From: an uncultured bacterium
Lineage (GTDB): Bacteria > Vulcanimicrobiota > CADAWZ01
Reading direction: 5' to 3'
Assembly: GCA_949288455.1 (NCBI GenBank)
Contig: CASEKF010000011.1
Location: 1-21,496, forward strand
Length of the DNA: 21,496 nt
The notes beneath the pieces were generated by a model, which was not told where the DNA came from, did no database searches, and was given only the letters and a program-made list of their open reading frames with translations. The first letter of the stretch is position 1; each line of letters opens with the position of its first letter. The translations under genes were made by a program, and so were the position numbers. Shown piece by piece: positions 1 through 8,382 of the stretch.

Positions 1-759
1 GGAAGTATCGGAAGATAAAGAGACGACCGGCAAATCAGAAGGCAAAGTTGAATTTTCTCTTATTTTCAAATGCGTTGCGGGAAGATTTAACAAAATCTTC
101 TTACCATTTTCGTCTACTACGAGTTCGGTATTTAATTTGCCCGTTTCGTTCCGTTTAAGATCAAAGTCGTTATCGGACTTTACGCTATGATTTACTTGGT
201 TTATAGATTTTTTGTCGCTTTCAGAGCCCAAAGTATTTTTACGTCTTTTTTGTATTTCTTCTTCAAGAGCCAGTAAAAGTTCAGTTTTATTCTTTTCCGT
301 CCGCTCTATAATCAATTTTTTTTGCTCTTCTTGATCTAAAATCTTATTTTGTTCTCTGCTAATGGGTTCAGAACAAGATTTTTCAGATTTTTCAACTAAT
401 AAAGACGTTTCATTTTTCAAAGCCAGCGATAAATTAGCCTTAGGAAGTCCTTTCGTAGCCGATTCTATAATCTTTTGATCTAACTCTAAGCTTTTAACGT
501 AAGCTTTTTGCTTTGACTCAATAGTATCTTCTATATACTCAGCCCCTATGGCGTTTATATTTTCCAAATTAGTCGACTCTGCGAAGGTTTCGGAAGCGCT
601 TTCAGAAAGATCTATTTTAGACGTTTTTTTAGAGATAATATTTTTCATTGTGTTTTTTAATCTGCCTAAAAAGCCGTCGTTATCTTTTTTCAGTTCCACA
701 TGTTTCTCTTCGTTAAGTAGGTCAGGTTTTTCCATAATTTTTTTTTCTTTTTTTGACAT
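1..759 (-). CDS. Hypothetical hydrophilic protein, N-terminal part (cut by left edge)
   Basis: The reading frame is open from an ATG at 759 down to base 1, giving 253 codons with no stop, so the C-terminus lies outside the window. A GGAGAG ribosome binding site sits 8 bases before the ATG. The visible protein is rich in Lys, Glu, Ser and Asn. It starts MSKKEKKIMEKPD and shows no signal peptide, membrane segment or cysteine cluster; its middle (about residues 130-180, with EEQKKLIIERTEKN) looks helical and charged. It is probably disordered or coiled over much of its length. I do not recognise the family. A GFLGRLK stretch near residue 30 recalls the start of some FtsY proteins, but no GTPase motif is visible and I do not make that call. 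It is divergent from the redox gene at 1045. That it is coding rests on the long open frame plus start signals; its function is unknown. Confidence 0.7.
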   Translation of the reverse strand, partial: MSKKEKKIMEKPDLLNEEKHVELKKDNDGFLGRLKNTMKNIISKKTSKIDLSESASETFAESTNLENINAIGAEYIEDTIESKQKAYVKSLELDQKIIESATKGLPKANLSLALKNETSLLVEKSEKSCSEPISREQNKILDQEEQKKLIIERTEKNKTELLLALEEEIQKRRKNTLGSESDKKSINQVNHSVKSDNDFDLKRNETGKLNTELVVDENGKKILLNLPATHLKIRENSTLPSDLPVVSLSSDTS

Positions 760-822
760 TTGCCAAACTCTCCGACCCCTTCAATAATCGTAATTGCTAT
801 TTCATACATTATGCTGAATTAT

Positions 823-851
823 ATTATAACATATAAAAAAAACAAACACAA
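823..851 (-). promoter_or_regulatory. Candidate sigma-70-type promoter for the left-edge gene
   Basis: On the minus strand a perfect TATAAT lies at 828-823, with TTGTGT (half of the -35 consensus) at 851-846 and a 17-base spacer. It is about 65 bases upstream of the ATG at 759. The surrounding sequence is very A+T-rich, so chance matches are easy. The same 285-base gap (760-1044) must also hold the promoter for the plus-strand gene. The best plus-strand pair I see is TTGCGA (994-999) and TATAAA (1015-1020), but the 15-base spacer is short. Confidence 0.4.
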
Positions 852-1044
852 ACCGATAAAAAACGGAAATAAATAATATAAGACAACTCAATAACGCTAT
901 TCGGCAGGGGGGATATTTTCAAAAATATAGAATATTATTATTTTTAACATAAATAATGGAAATACGGAAATACGCGAAGATATAAACGCATACTTGCGAT
1001 AAACTATCGTTTTTTATAAAAAATCAAACGGAGTTCACAATTTC

Positions 1045-4000
1045 ATGGAGATAAAAATAAACGGGATCAAGTATACGATAAACGAGCGCATGACGATAAT
1101 GAAAGCCGCAAAAGAATATGCCGGAATAACTATACCTTCTTTATGCTATGAAGAAAGATTGGGTCATATAACTTCTTGTTTCTTATGCTGCGTCGAAGTA
1201 GAGGGAAAAAAGAATTTAATTCCCGCCTGCAGCTCTTTTATAACAGACGGTATGTCTATCCTGACAGATTCGGAAACCGTTATAAAATCTCGGAAAACAT
1301 GTCTTGCGCTTCTTTTATCAGAGCATTACGGAAACTGTTTCAGCCCATGTTCGCTAGCCTGCCCCGCAGGAGTAGACGTTCAAAATTATCTAAAGCTAGC
1401 TAAAGAAAAGAAGTTTGCCGAAGCCGCGGCCATTATAAGAGAAAATAACCCTCTCCCGGCAATATGCGGACGAATCTGCGTAAAATTCTGCGAAGATAAA
1501 TGCAGAAGAGCTCTTTTAGACGCGTCGATTTCTATAAACGCAATCAAAAGAAGCTCCGTAGAAAAAAACTCGGAAAACGTCTTAAATAACTGCTCGAAAA
1601 CACTTCCGAAAAAAGGTACTGCGGCAGTAATAGGAGCCGGCCCCGCAGGACTCTCTTTTGCATGGTTCTCGGCCAAAGAAGGATATGACGTAACGGTTTT
1701 CGACGCTATGGAAAAACCAGGCGGAATGCTGAGATACGGAATTCCGTCATACAGACTGCCGCGGACAATTTTAAACGAAGAAATTGCCGAAATCGAACGT
1801 CTTGGCGTTAAGTTTAAAACAAATACAAGAATTGGGAAAGATATTTCATTCGACGAAATAAAAAAAAGCTTCGATAAAATTTTTATAGGAACTGGAGCCT
1901 GGACTCCTTCTCCTATCGGCATGGAAAACGAAAAAAGCAAAGGGGTAATCGACGTCGTAAAATTTTTAATAGAAGTCGAAAATAAAAAAATAACGGAACT
2001 CTCGGGAACCGTTATAGTAATAGGAGGCGGAAACAGCGCGATAGACGCCTCCAGAACAGCCTTAAGATTAGGGGCGGAAAACGTAATCATAGCCTATAGG
2101 AGAAACCGCGAAGAAATGCCCGCTCATATCGAAGAAATAGAAGACGCCGAAAAAGAAGGCGCGCAATTATTATTTCTAGCGGCTCCAAAAAAAGTAATAG
2201 TCAACGAACAGGGAGAAGCTACGGCCTTGGAATTTTTAAAGACAGAAATTATCGCTTCGGAGGCCGGCAAAAGGACGAACGTAAAAATAAAACCTGACAG
2301 CGAGTTTACTATTCCGGCAAACTTAATAATAACGGCGACGGGACAAAAATGCGATCTGACGTTTCTCAACGACTATCCCGACTTAATTGTTAACGGAAAA
2401 ATAAAAGTAAATCCCATAAATATGGCGACAAACTTAGACGGCGTATATGCCGGAGGAGACGCCGTAACAGGGCCTGCGACCGCAATTGAAGCGATTGCCG
2501 CCGGAAAAACCGCGGTTTTGGGCAAAAGCGAAAGATATGCGGCTTGTTCTTCGGCAAACCTGTCTCAAATAGAATTGGAAACTACTCCGAAACAGGATAA
2601 ACGACAACAAATTAAAGACTTTCCGGTTCATCTTAAAGGAAATTTTGAAGAAACGGAACTAACGCTTGGAGAAGCCGAAACCGTTTCCGAAGCCGGAAGA
2701 TGTTTACAATGCGGCTGTCAAGACGAAGATACCTGTCAACTAAAAGAATATGCCGTAAAATATAAAGTCGAGACGACAAACGAAAAATCAATTATTCCCC
2801 AAGGCTCCGTCTTGCAAAAAACTAAGTTTATAAAATTTGACTCGTCTAAATGCATTCTTTGTCAAAAATGTATAAGAACCTGCGAACGAGCCTCAGGATT
2901 AACGATACCGGGCCTGTTCAATAGAGGAAGCGAAACAAAAATAGCTTTCGAAGGAGGAAAAGCGCTTTCCGAATCAAGTTGCTCGTCATGCGGAAATTGC
3001 ATAGATTCATGTCCTACGGGAGCTCTAAGCGATATTGATAAAACGGTATCTTATTATAATAAACAGGCGACATGCGTTCTTTGCGAAGGTCTTTGCAAGG
3101 TTAACCTGAGATACGGCCCATACGGCGTATACGCTACGTCTACAAGAGATAAGCAAACCGGAAAAGGAGATTATCTTTGCGAATACGGACGGTATGCCTT
3201 AAAATATTTATTTGACGCCAAACGGCCGTTAATGAACGGAAAAGAAGTCGACTTTAACAAAGCCGTTAAGGCCATAGGAACAATAATCGACTCGACCGTT
3301 CTGAAATACGGCCGGGACTCCATAGGTTTTTTTCTGTCTCCAACGTTGACCAACGAGGAAATTTTTACCTGCGTCAAATTAGCGAAAGCCATAATAGGAA
3401 CAGATATGGTATCGTCTCTCTCTTTCCTAAATCCGCATGGAAACATTGAACGAAACACGCTTGTAAAAATTCATTCTACCGCAGATATCGATAATATCGA
3501 AAAATCAGATCTAATATTTCTTGTTTCGGGCAATACCGAACGCACATGCTATAAAGCCGCCTGCTCCATACGAGAAGCCGTGATCAACGGCTCCAGGCTC
3601 GTAACGATCGGCAAAAAAGAAAAAACTTTAGACAGATTCGCAGCGGCTCATCTTGATTACGATCTTCCCGTCAACGTCATAAATGGTCTTCTGCAAGACG
3701 AAGAAACGGCGCGGCTGTTTAAAGAAAGAAAAACTAAGATAACGGCGATATGTACGTCAGACTCGCTCGACTTGGCCCCCGCTTTGCTTAGACTTCTGGA
3801 AAAATACGATTCAGTCTCAGGCGAAGGCAAAGGTCTTCTTATACTAGGAACCGGGGCAAATTCCGCGGGATTAATAAGATTAGGAGCCCATCCAGGATTT
3901 TTACCGGGCAGCTTTGAATACTCCGATAAAGAAGCTATACGGCTTTACAAAACTCATTGGCATTTGGAAGAAATTCCGACGCCCGCCTCAGCCGACAAAA

Positions 4001-4386
4001 TAAAAACGGGAATTTTCGTAGGAGAACAGCCGGAAAAAGAACAACCTAAAAACTTAAACAATATTATCGTCATATCTCCTCAAATCGAGATGAATAACGC
4101 TAACGTATATCTCCCTTACGCTCTCTCAAGCGGAACTTTTACGTTGAGTTCGGGAAATAAAAAAATTTCGCTGAACGAAGCCGATAAAGAAAAAACGTTA
4201 ATATACGCGCTGGAAAAAATCGCTTCGGCAATTAATATATCAAAAGTTAAAACGACGCTTTTAAAAGACGAATTTCAAGACAATATAATAAGAAGCGATT
4301 CCATATTATACATCGGATTCGAATTTAGAAATTCCAAAGATTTTAATCCTGCGGCAATTAAACATAATTACAGAAAGGATAATTAA
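1045..4386 (+). CDS. NuoG-like / GltD-like fusion iron-sulfur flavoprotein oxidoreductase
   Basis: This 1113-aa multidomain protein is built to pass electrons between NAD(P)H, FAD and FeS clusters in the cytoplasm. Domains in order: a plant-type [2Fe-2S] domain (C34, C45, C48, C62); a NuoG-type His/Cys stretch (H94, C98, C102, C106); the GltD-type N-terminal cluster cysteines (C141, C145, C149, C153); an FAD site GAGPAG (197-202) and a nucleotide site GGGNSA (327-332), as in the glutamate synthase small subunit; a Cys group (C553-C564); two [4Fe-4S] ferredoxin motifs (C603-C613, C646-C656); a molybdopterin-type [4Fe-4S] motif (C677, C680, C684, C712); then about 400 residues of molybdopterin-oxidoreductase fold ending near GANSAGLIRLGAHPG. 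The final cofactor-capping domain of formate dehydrogenases seems absent, so Mo binding is doubtful, as in NuoG. No NuoE, NuoF, hydrogenase or GltB gene is nearby, so its partner and substrate are unknown. The binding site GGAG lies 11 bases before the ATG. The next gene starts 2 bases after the stop. Confidence 0.85.
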   Translation: MEIKINGIKYTINERMTIMKAAKEYAGITIPSLCYEERLGHITSCFLCCVEVEGKKNLIPACSSFITDGMSILTDSETVIKSRKTCLALLLSEHYGNCFSPCSLACPAGVDVQNYLKLAKEKKFAEAAAIIRENNPLPAICGRICVKFCEDKCRRALLDASISINAIKRSSVEKNSENVLNNCSKTLPKKGTAAVIGAGPAGLSFAWFSAKEGYDVTVFDAMEKPGGMLRYGIPSYRLPRTILNEEIAEIERLGVKFKTNTRIGKDISFDEIKKSFDKIFIGTGAWTPSPIGMENEKSKGVIDVVKFLIEVENKKITELSGTVIVIGGGNSAIDASRTALRLGAENVIIAYRRNREEMPAHIEEIEDAEKEGAQLLFLAAPKKVIVNEQGEATALEFLKTEIIASEAGKRTNVKIKPDSEFTIPANLIITATGQKCDLTFLNDYPDLIVNGKIKVNPINMATNLDGVYAGGDAVTGPATAIEAIAAGKTAVLGKSERYAACSSANLSQIELETTPKQDKRQQIKDFPVHLKGNFEETELTLGEAETVSEAGRCLQCGCQDEDTCQLKEYAVKYKVETTNEKSIIPQGSVLQKTKFIKFDSSKCILCQKCIRTCERASGLTIPGLFNRGSETKIAFEGGKALSESSCSSCGNCIDSCPTGALSDIDKTVSYYNKQATCVLCEGLCKVNLRYGPYGVYATSTRDKQTGKGDYLCEYGRYALKYLFDAKRPLMNGKEVDFNKAVKAIGTIIDSTVLKYGRDSIGFFLSPTLTNEEIFTCVKLAKAIIGTDMVSSLSFLNPHGNIERNTLVKIHSTADIDNIEKSDLIFLVSGNTERTCYKAACSIREAVINGSRLVTIGKKEKTLDRFAAAHLDYDLPVNVINGLLQDEETARLFKERKTKITAICTSDSLDLAPALLRLLEKYDSVSGEGKGLLILGTGANSAGLIRLGAHPGFLPGSFEYSDKEAIRLYKTHWHLEEIPTPASADKIKTGIFVGEQPEKEQPKNLNNIIVISPQIEMNNANVYLPYALSSGTFTLSSGNKKISLNEADKEKTLIYALEKIASAINISKVKTTLLKDEFQDNIIRSDSILYIGFEFRNSKDFNPAAIKHNYRKDN

Positions 4387-4388
4387 AT

Positions 4389-5513
4389 ATGTATAAACAG
4401 GAAGATTTTTATAAAAAAGTTTTAGAAGCCGTCAATGAGATAAGCTCTTTCCTTATAAGTTCTGATTTTAACTTGGAATCAGTTCTTAGCGTAACTCTAA
4501 AAAAAGCCGTAGAAATAGCCGAAGGGACATACGGGCAAATACTTTTATACGACGGATATAAATTAAAAATCGCCGCGTCTACAAACGGAGAAAATATAAA
4601 TCATGAGCTCTCGCCTTCCGACTGCTTATGCGGAGAAATTTTAACTACGAAAAAACTTTTTAATATTCCAAACGTTTCAAACGATAAAAGATTTAGTCGT
4701 TTTTTCTCCGATTCGGTAAGCGAACTTGCGGTTCCTATGCTTCAAAACGGCAAAATCTTAGGAATAATCAATATTGAAAGCTCTAAAGAAAACGCTTTCA
4801 GCGAAAACCATGAGCGTCTTGCGGAAACTTTGGCCTTACAGGCGGCGCATGCCGTAAAAATTGCGAAAATATATTCGCAAGGCAAAATATTGTCCGATAT
4901 AAAAGAAGCGATAGTGCAAAATCGCAAAGAAAACGAAATCTACTCAAAAATCATTGACGGAGCCCTTAAGTTAATCGACGGGAAGGCCGGACAATTTCTG
5001 ATAAAACGGGGGGAATCCCTGATTATAGCGGCGACGACGGGCAATGAAAAAATTATGGCGACATACGAAAACATAGACTCCTGTATAAGCGGACTGGCGG
5101 TTAAAAGCAAGGCTCCGGTAAATATTGGAGATATAACTAAAAACGAATATAAACCCCTTTATAAATCATATCTCGGAAATATCCGAAGCGAACTAAGCAT
5201 ACCGATTATAGACGACGGAGAGGTTATCGGAGTTCTAAATTTCGAGCATCCAAAAACGGATTTTTTTGAAGAAGAACATATCAAACTTCTGCAAGCTACG
5301 GCTAATTTAGCCGCAATAGCCATGAGAGATTTAAAAATAGCGGCAAAATTCAGAGACGGACTTTCCGATATAAAAGCGTTGCTTAAAGAAATGGAAGAAT
5401 TTCCCAACAAACTATCTTCCGCTCTCGTAAACGTAAGAAAAATAACAGAATTTTTTGAGGAAAAGAACGAAAAAGCGCAAAACGGTCTTTTGCCTCCGGC
5501 ATGGTATGTTTGA
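4389..5513 (+). CDS. Tandem GAF-domain protein
   Basis: This 374-aa soluble protein is made of two GAF domains and little else. GAF 1 spans about residues 11-158 (CLCGEILTTKKLFNIPNV, then AVPMLQNGKILGIINIES). GAF 2 spans about 177-315 (CISGLAVKSKAPVNIGDI, then LSIPIIDDGEVIGVLNFEHP). A helical tail of about 60 residues follows, with no kinase, cyclase, phosphodiesterase or DNA-binding domain. GAF domains bind small ligands such as cyclic nucleotides, haem or tetrapyrroles, or sense redox state; the ligand cannot be read here. Cysteines at 79, 81 and 232 sit in equivalent loops of the two domains, which would allow redox sensing, but this is inference. A good AAAGGA site lies 9 bases before the ATG. 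The gene is packed 2 bases after the redox enzyme and overlaps the radical SAM gene, so the three are probably co-expressed and it may sense a signal for them. Confidence 0.85.
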   Translation: MYKQEDFYKKVLEAVNEISSFLISSDFNLESVLSVTLKKAVEIAEGTYGQILLYDGYKLKIAASTNGENINHELSPSDCLCGEILTTKKLFNIPNVSNDKRFSRFFSDSVSELAVPMLQNGKILGIINIESSKENAFSENHERLAETLALQAAHAVKIAKIYSQGKILSDIKEAIVQNRKENEIYSKIIDGALKLIDGKAGQFLIKRGESLIIAATTGNEKIMATYENIDSCISGLAVKSKAPVNIGDITKNEYKPLYKSYLGNIRSELSIPIIDDGEVIGVLNFEHPKTDFFEEEHIKLLQATANLAAIAMRDLKIAAKFRDGLSDIKALLKEMEEFPNKLSSALVNVRKITEFFEEKNEKAQNGLLPPAWYV

Positions 5514-7090
5514 TGAAAAAAATATTTTTACTTATATTTCCGCCGTTTGCCTATCCTCTATCCTATCCCTGCGGAGCGGCTTTTCTAAAAGCCAATAGCG
5601 AAGCCGACGGCTGGCAGATAAAAGCTCTGGATCTAAATATTATGCTGTGCCATATGGCGCTTACGGAGCTGAAAAACGGAAAAATCAACAATTTGCCTCC
5701 GTCCAGGCGAAAAGACGCCGAATGTCTTCTTGACGCCGCAGATTTTTTCTTAGGCAAAACGAAAGAGTCATTTTGTAATAATTCCGAATTATATAACGCT
5801 TACGCGGCAAAATTCAACGACTTTACGCATTCTCTTTTAAATAGCGGCGAGAATATTCAAACGGACGAATATTTACGAAACAAAATAATAAATCTTGCAA
5901 AATATGCGGCAAGTTTTAACCCTTCGGCCATAGGGTTATCGATCTCATATTCAAGTCAGCTGCATCCCGCCGTTCTGCTGACGGAAGCCGTAAAGAGATT
6001 AAAACCGGAAGTCGCGTCGATATTCGGAGGAAGTTTTTTCTCGGTTTCCAGAAATCATCTGTTAAAGCGCTATCAAGGCGTTATTGATTTTATAATAACC
6101 GGAGAAGGAGAAGAAGCGCTTTCAAAACTGCTGGACGGTCAGGATCCAAAAACGATTCCCGGAGTCTCATTTATTGAAAATGAAATTTTGTATGAAAAAG
6201 AACCGCAAATAATAAATTTAAAAACGATACGTCAACCTGACTTTTCAGATTTTGATCCAAGCTTATACTTTTCTCCAAAAATCGTACTTCCCATAACGGC
6301 CTCAAGAGGGTGTTATTGGAGAAAATGCGCTTTCTGCGTACATTATAAAAGCTCCGGCGACTCATATAGGCAATTTTCCCCGAAAGATATAGCCGATTAT
6401 ATCAAAAAAATGGCGCAACTAGGAATAAGCCGCTATTCGTTTAATGACGAAATGATCGCCCCGGCATACTTTGAACGTCTCGCTTCGGAAATTATAAAAA
6501 GAAATCTGAGAATACATTATTACGCTCTAGCAAAACCAACCGCAGAATTTACTAAAGAAAGATTAAAAAAAATACGCGAATCAGGCTGCGAATATATCAT
6601 ATGGGGTCTTGAAAGCGGATGTCAAAGAATTTTAGACCTTATAAACAAAGGAACTAATACGCATAGTATAGCGTCGACTCTGCAAAACGCAACCGAATCA
6701 GGCATAAAAAATCATGTATTCGTAATAGCGGGATTTCCTACGGAAACGAAGGAAGAATACGCGGAAACTTTAAATTTTTTAAAGGCCAATAAAAACGCGA
6801 TATCCGAAACCCACAGAAGTTTATTCGCTTTGGAAAAAGGCTCGATCGTGTATAATAACCCTGAAAAATTTGGCGTTTTACACGTCGAAGAGGACTATTC
6901 CGATCTTCCTCGTCCGCTTGCTTATAAAACGTCAGGCGGAATGACGATGCGAGAAGCCGAAGAAGAATTCAGAAAGTCTCTCCCCTTTCTAAAATCATTT
7001 AATCCATACTCGAAGTATCTGGGAAATTTCAGAGAACACGCTTTGATACTATACGGAGAACAATCGAAGATATCAAACAAAACGAAATAA
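5513..7090 (+). CDS. B12-binding-type radical SAM protein
   Basis: From the ATG at 5513 this is a 525-aa radical SAM enzyme. The N-terminal half (about 1-230) resembles the cobalamin-binding Rossmann domain of this group, with IFPPFAYPLSYPCG at the start, IFGGSFFS and ITGEGEEAL. No Asp-x-His-x-x-Gly motif is visible, and a helical insertion lies near 55-120. The [4Fe-4S] cysteines are C267, C272 and C275 in RGCYWRKCAFC, spaced C-x4-C-x2-C, one residue longer than the usual C-x3-C-x2-C. Later motifs (WGLESGCQRILDLINKG, GFPTETKEEY) fit the radical SAM barrel. The family includes methyltransferases and RiPP or cofactor-modifying enzymes; the substrate is unknown. The ATG at 5513 overlaps the GAF stop by one base (TGATG), giving translational coupling, and leaves the typical MKKIFLLIFPP start. 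An in-frame ATG at 5501 is the alternative. Neither has a clear Shine-Dalgarno sequence. Confidence 0.85.
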   Translation: MKKIFLLIFPPFAYPLSYPCGAAFLKANSEADGWQIKALDLNIMLCHMALTELKNGKINNLPPSRRKDAECLLDAADFFLGKTKESFCNNSELYNAYAAKFNDFTHSLLNSGENIQTDEYLRNKIINLAKYAASFNPSAIGLSISYSSQLHPAVLLTEAVKRLKPEVASIFGGSFFSVSRNHLLKRYQGVIDFIITGEGEEALSKLLDGQDPKTIPGVSFIENEILYEKEPQIINLKTIRQPDFSDFDPSLYFSPKIVLPITASRGCYWRKCAFCVHYKSSGDSYRQFSPKDIADYIKKMAQLGISRYSFNDEMIAPAYFERLASEIIKRNLRIHYYALAKPTAEFTKERLKKIRESGCEYIIWGLESGCQRILDLINKGTNTHSIASTLQNATESGIKNHVFVIAGFPTETKEEYAETLNFLKANKNAISETHRSLFALEKGSIVYNNPEKFGVLHVEEDYSDLPRPLAYKTSGGMTMREAEEEFRKSLPFLKSFNPYSKYLGNFREHALILYGEQSKISNKTK

Positions 7091-7121
7091 ACTTTGCAAA
7101 TTATACGTAATACCCCAAAAT

Positions 7122-7140
7122 AAAGGAGGCAACTAATTTG
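7122..7140 (+). promoter_or_regulatory. Shine-Dalgarno site that fixes a TTG start
   Basis: AAAGGAGG at 7122-7129 is the strongest ribosome binding site in the plus-strand run. The 8-base gap leads to TTG at 7138, and no ATG or GTG start lies at a suitable distance. Confidence 0.8.
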
Positions 7141-8370
7141 TATTCGCTCCTTGAACAAGAGATGAATAAACACGCTTTGGACTGGATTATTATTTCAGGG
7201 AAACGAGCTTCGTCTCCCGACATTCTGTATTTCACTCAAGAATTAACTTTTTCTAACCCGATAATTCTTATAAAAAAAGGAGAAGAACCCATATTCATAC
7301 ATGAACTTATGGAGTCTGAAGAAGCTTTGCAATCTCCTAAAAAAACGATATGCAGAGATGAAATTATGCCTAGGCATTCCTTGCCTAAATCTTTTGAGAA
7401 ATCCACAAGAAACTTTATACAAGCCTTAGCGGCAAAGTTTAAGATATCAGGCAAAGTGCTATGCTTAGGAAGCGAGCCGCCTCAAAAATCGTTTTTAATC
7501 TACGAAACTCTTAGTTCTCTAAATAACGTAACCATCGCGCCGCACAATTTAATTTCTTTTATGAAAACGGTCAGAGAGATTAAAAGCGTAGAAGAACTTA
7601 AAAAGATAAAACGCGTATCGTTAAAAACGGTAAGAATTTTTAAAGAAACCGTACGCTTCTTAAAATCCTTAAGAAGAAGTAAATCTTCCGTTTTAACGGC
7701 GGGAGGCGAAACTGCAAAACTTGGACATATCAGGGACATCGTTAATAAAATTTTAGCGGAGGAAAGACTTATATCCGAAGAACCCCCGATAATATCTATG
7801 GGTTCGGACGCGGCCTCTCCTCATATGAGAGGAAACGATCGCATGGAAATTGCGGAAGGGGCTCCTATAGTAATGGATATATCTCCCAAAAGCCTGGAAT
7901 CGGGCTATCATTCTGATATGACAAGAACATTCGCTCTGGGAGAGCCTTCAAATTTTACAAAGCGAATATATCGCGACGTAAAAAAAGCTTACGAAAAAGC
8001 AGTCTCTCTTATAAAAGAGGGAGAGTCTCTGCGTATGCCGGACGAAACGGTACATGATTTTTTCATATCCCAAGGCTATGAAACGATAAAATCCAATCCT
8101 AACGCAAAGGAAGGGTACATACACTCGTTAGGGCATGGAATCGGGCTAGAGATACACGAAGAGCCTTTAATAAGCCGAAGGAACGTCAAAGATTGCGGAA
8201 TTTTCAGAAGTTCGACGGCATTTACAATAGAGCCGGGACTGTATTATAAATCCGAACAATCCGGCGTCAGACTTGAAGACTCTTTCTGCATAAACGAGAA
8301 AGGAAACATCGAAAATTTAACGGAATTTCCAATGACTCTTTCAATAGAAACAGAACACGATACTATATAA
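7138..8370 (+). CDS. M24 family metallopeptidase (Xaa-Pro aminopeptidase/dipeptidase type)
   Basis: This 410-aa cytoplasmic peptidase removes N-terminal residues, probably from Xaa-Pro peptides. The creatinase-like N-terminal domain covers about 1-145. The pita-bread catalytic domain follows, with all five dimetal ligands visible: D247 (VMDISP), D260 (YHSDMTRTF), H333 (LGHGIGLEIHEEP), E365 (TIEPGLYY) and E380 (VRLEDSF). Methionine aminopeptidase shares this fold but lacks the N-terminal domain and is much shorter. The start codon is TTG: a strong AAAGGAGG ends 8 bases before it, and the first in-frame ATG (residue 9) has no such site. It lies 47 bases after the radical SAM gene and 12 bases before gltX. 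Whether it acts as pepP or pepQ cannot be decided by eye, so no symbol is given. Confidence 0.88.
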   Translation: MYSLLEQEMNKHALDWIIISGKRASSPDILYFTQELTFSNPIILIKKGEEPIFIHELMESEEALQSPKKTICRDEIMPRHSLPKSFEKSTRNFIQALAAKFKISGKVLCLGSEPPQKSFLIYETLSSLNNVTIAPHNLISFMKTVREIKSVEELKKIKRVSLKTVRIFKETVRFLKSLRRSKSSVLTAGGETAKLGHIRDIVNKILAEERLISEEPPIISMGSDAASPHMRGNDRMEIAEGAPIVMDISPKSLESGYHSDMTRTFALGEPSNFTKRIYRDVKKAYEKAVSLIKEGESLRMPDETVHDFFISQGYETIKSNPNAKEGYIHSLGHGIGLEIHEEPLISRRNVKDCGIFRSSTAFTIEPGLYYKSEQSGVRLEDSFCINEKGNIENLTEFPMTLSIETEHDTI

Positions 8371-8382
8371 ACCGGAGGATCC

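Noticed and set aside
548-787. Plus-strand 79-codon frame rich in Phe and Ser
   Set aside because: It is the complement of the Lys/Glu-rich minus-strand gene at 1-759, which has better start signals; Phe/Ser-rich composition is what the reverse of Lys/Glu codons gives.
913-928. Near-perfect A+T palindrome ATATTTT-ca-AAAATAT in the left intergenic region
   Set aside because: It is pure A+T in A+T-rich non-coding DNA, without a second copy or T-tract; the chance of such a palindrome is high.
1003-1016. Small hairpin-like stretch with TATCG followed by six Ts just upstream of the redox gene, considered as a terminator
   Set aside because: The stem is only 5 base pairs (CGATA/TATCG) with a 3-base loop and lies about 30 bases before the start codon; too weak to call.
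1386-2090. Minus-strand 234-codon frame inside the redox fusion gene
   Set aside because: The opposite strand encodes intact GltD-type Cys, FAD and nucleotide motifs across exactly this region; the frame has no recognisable motif.
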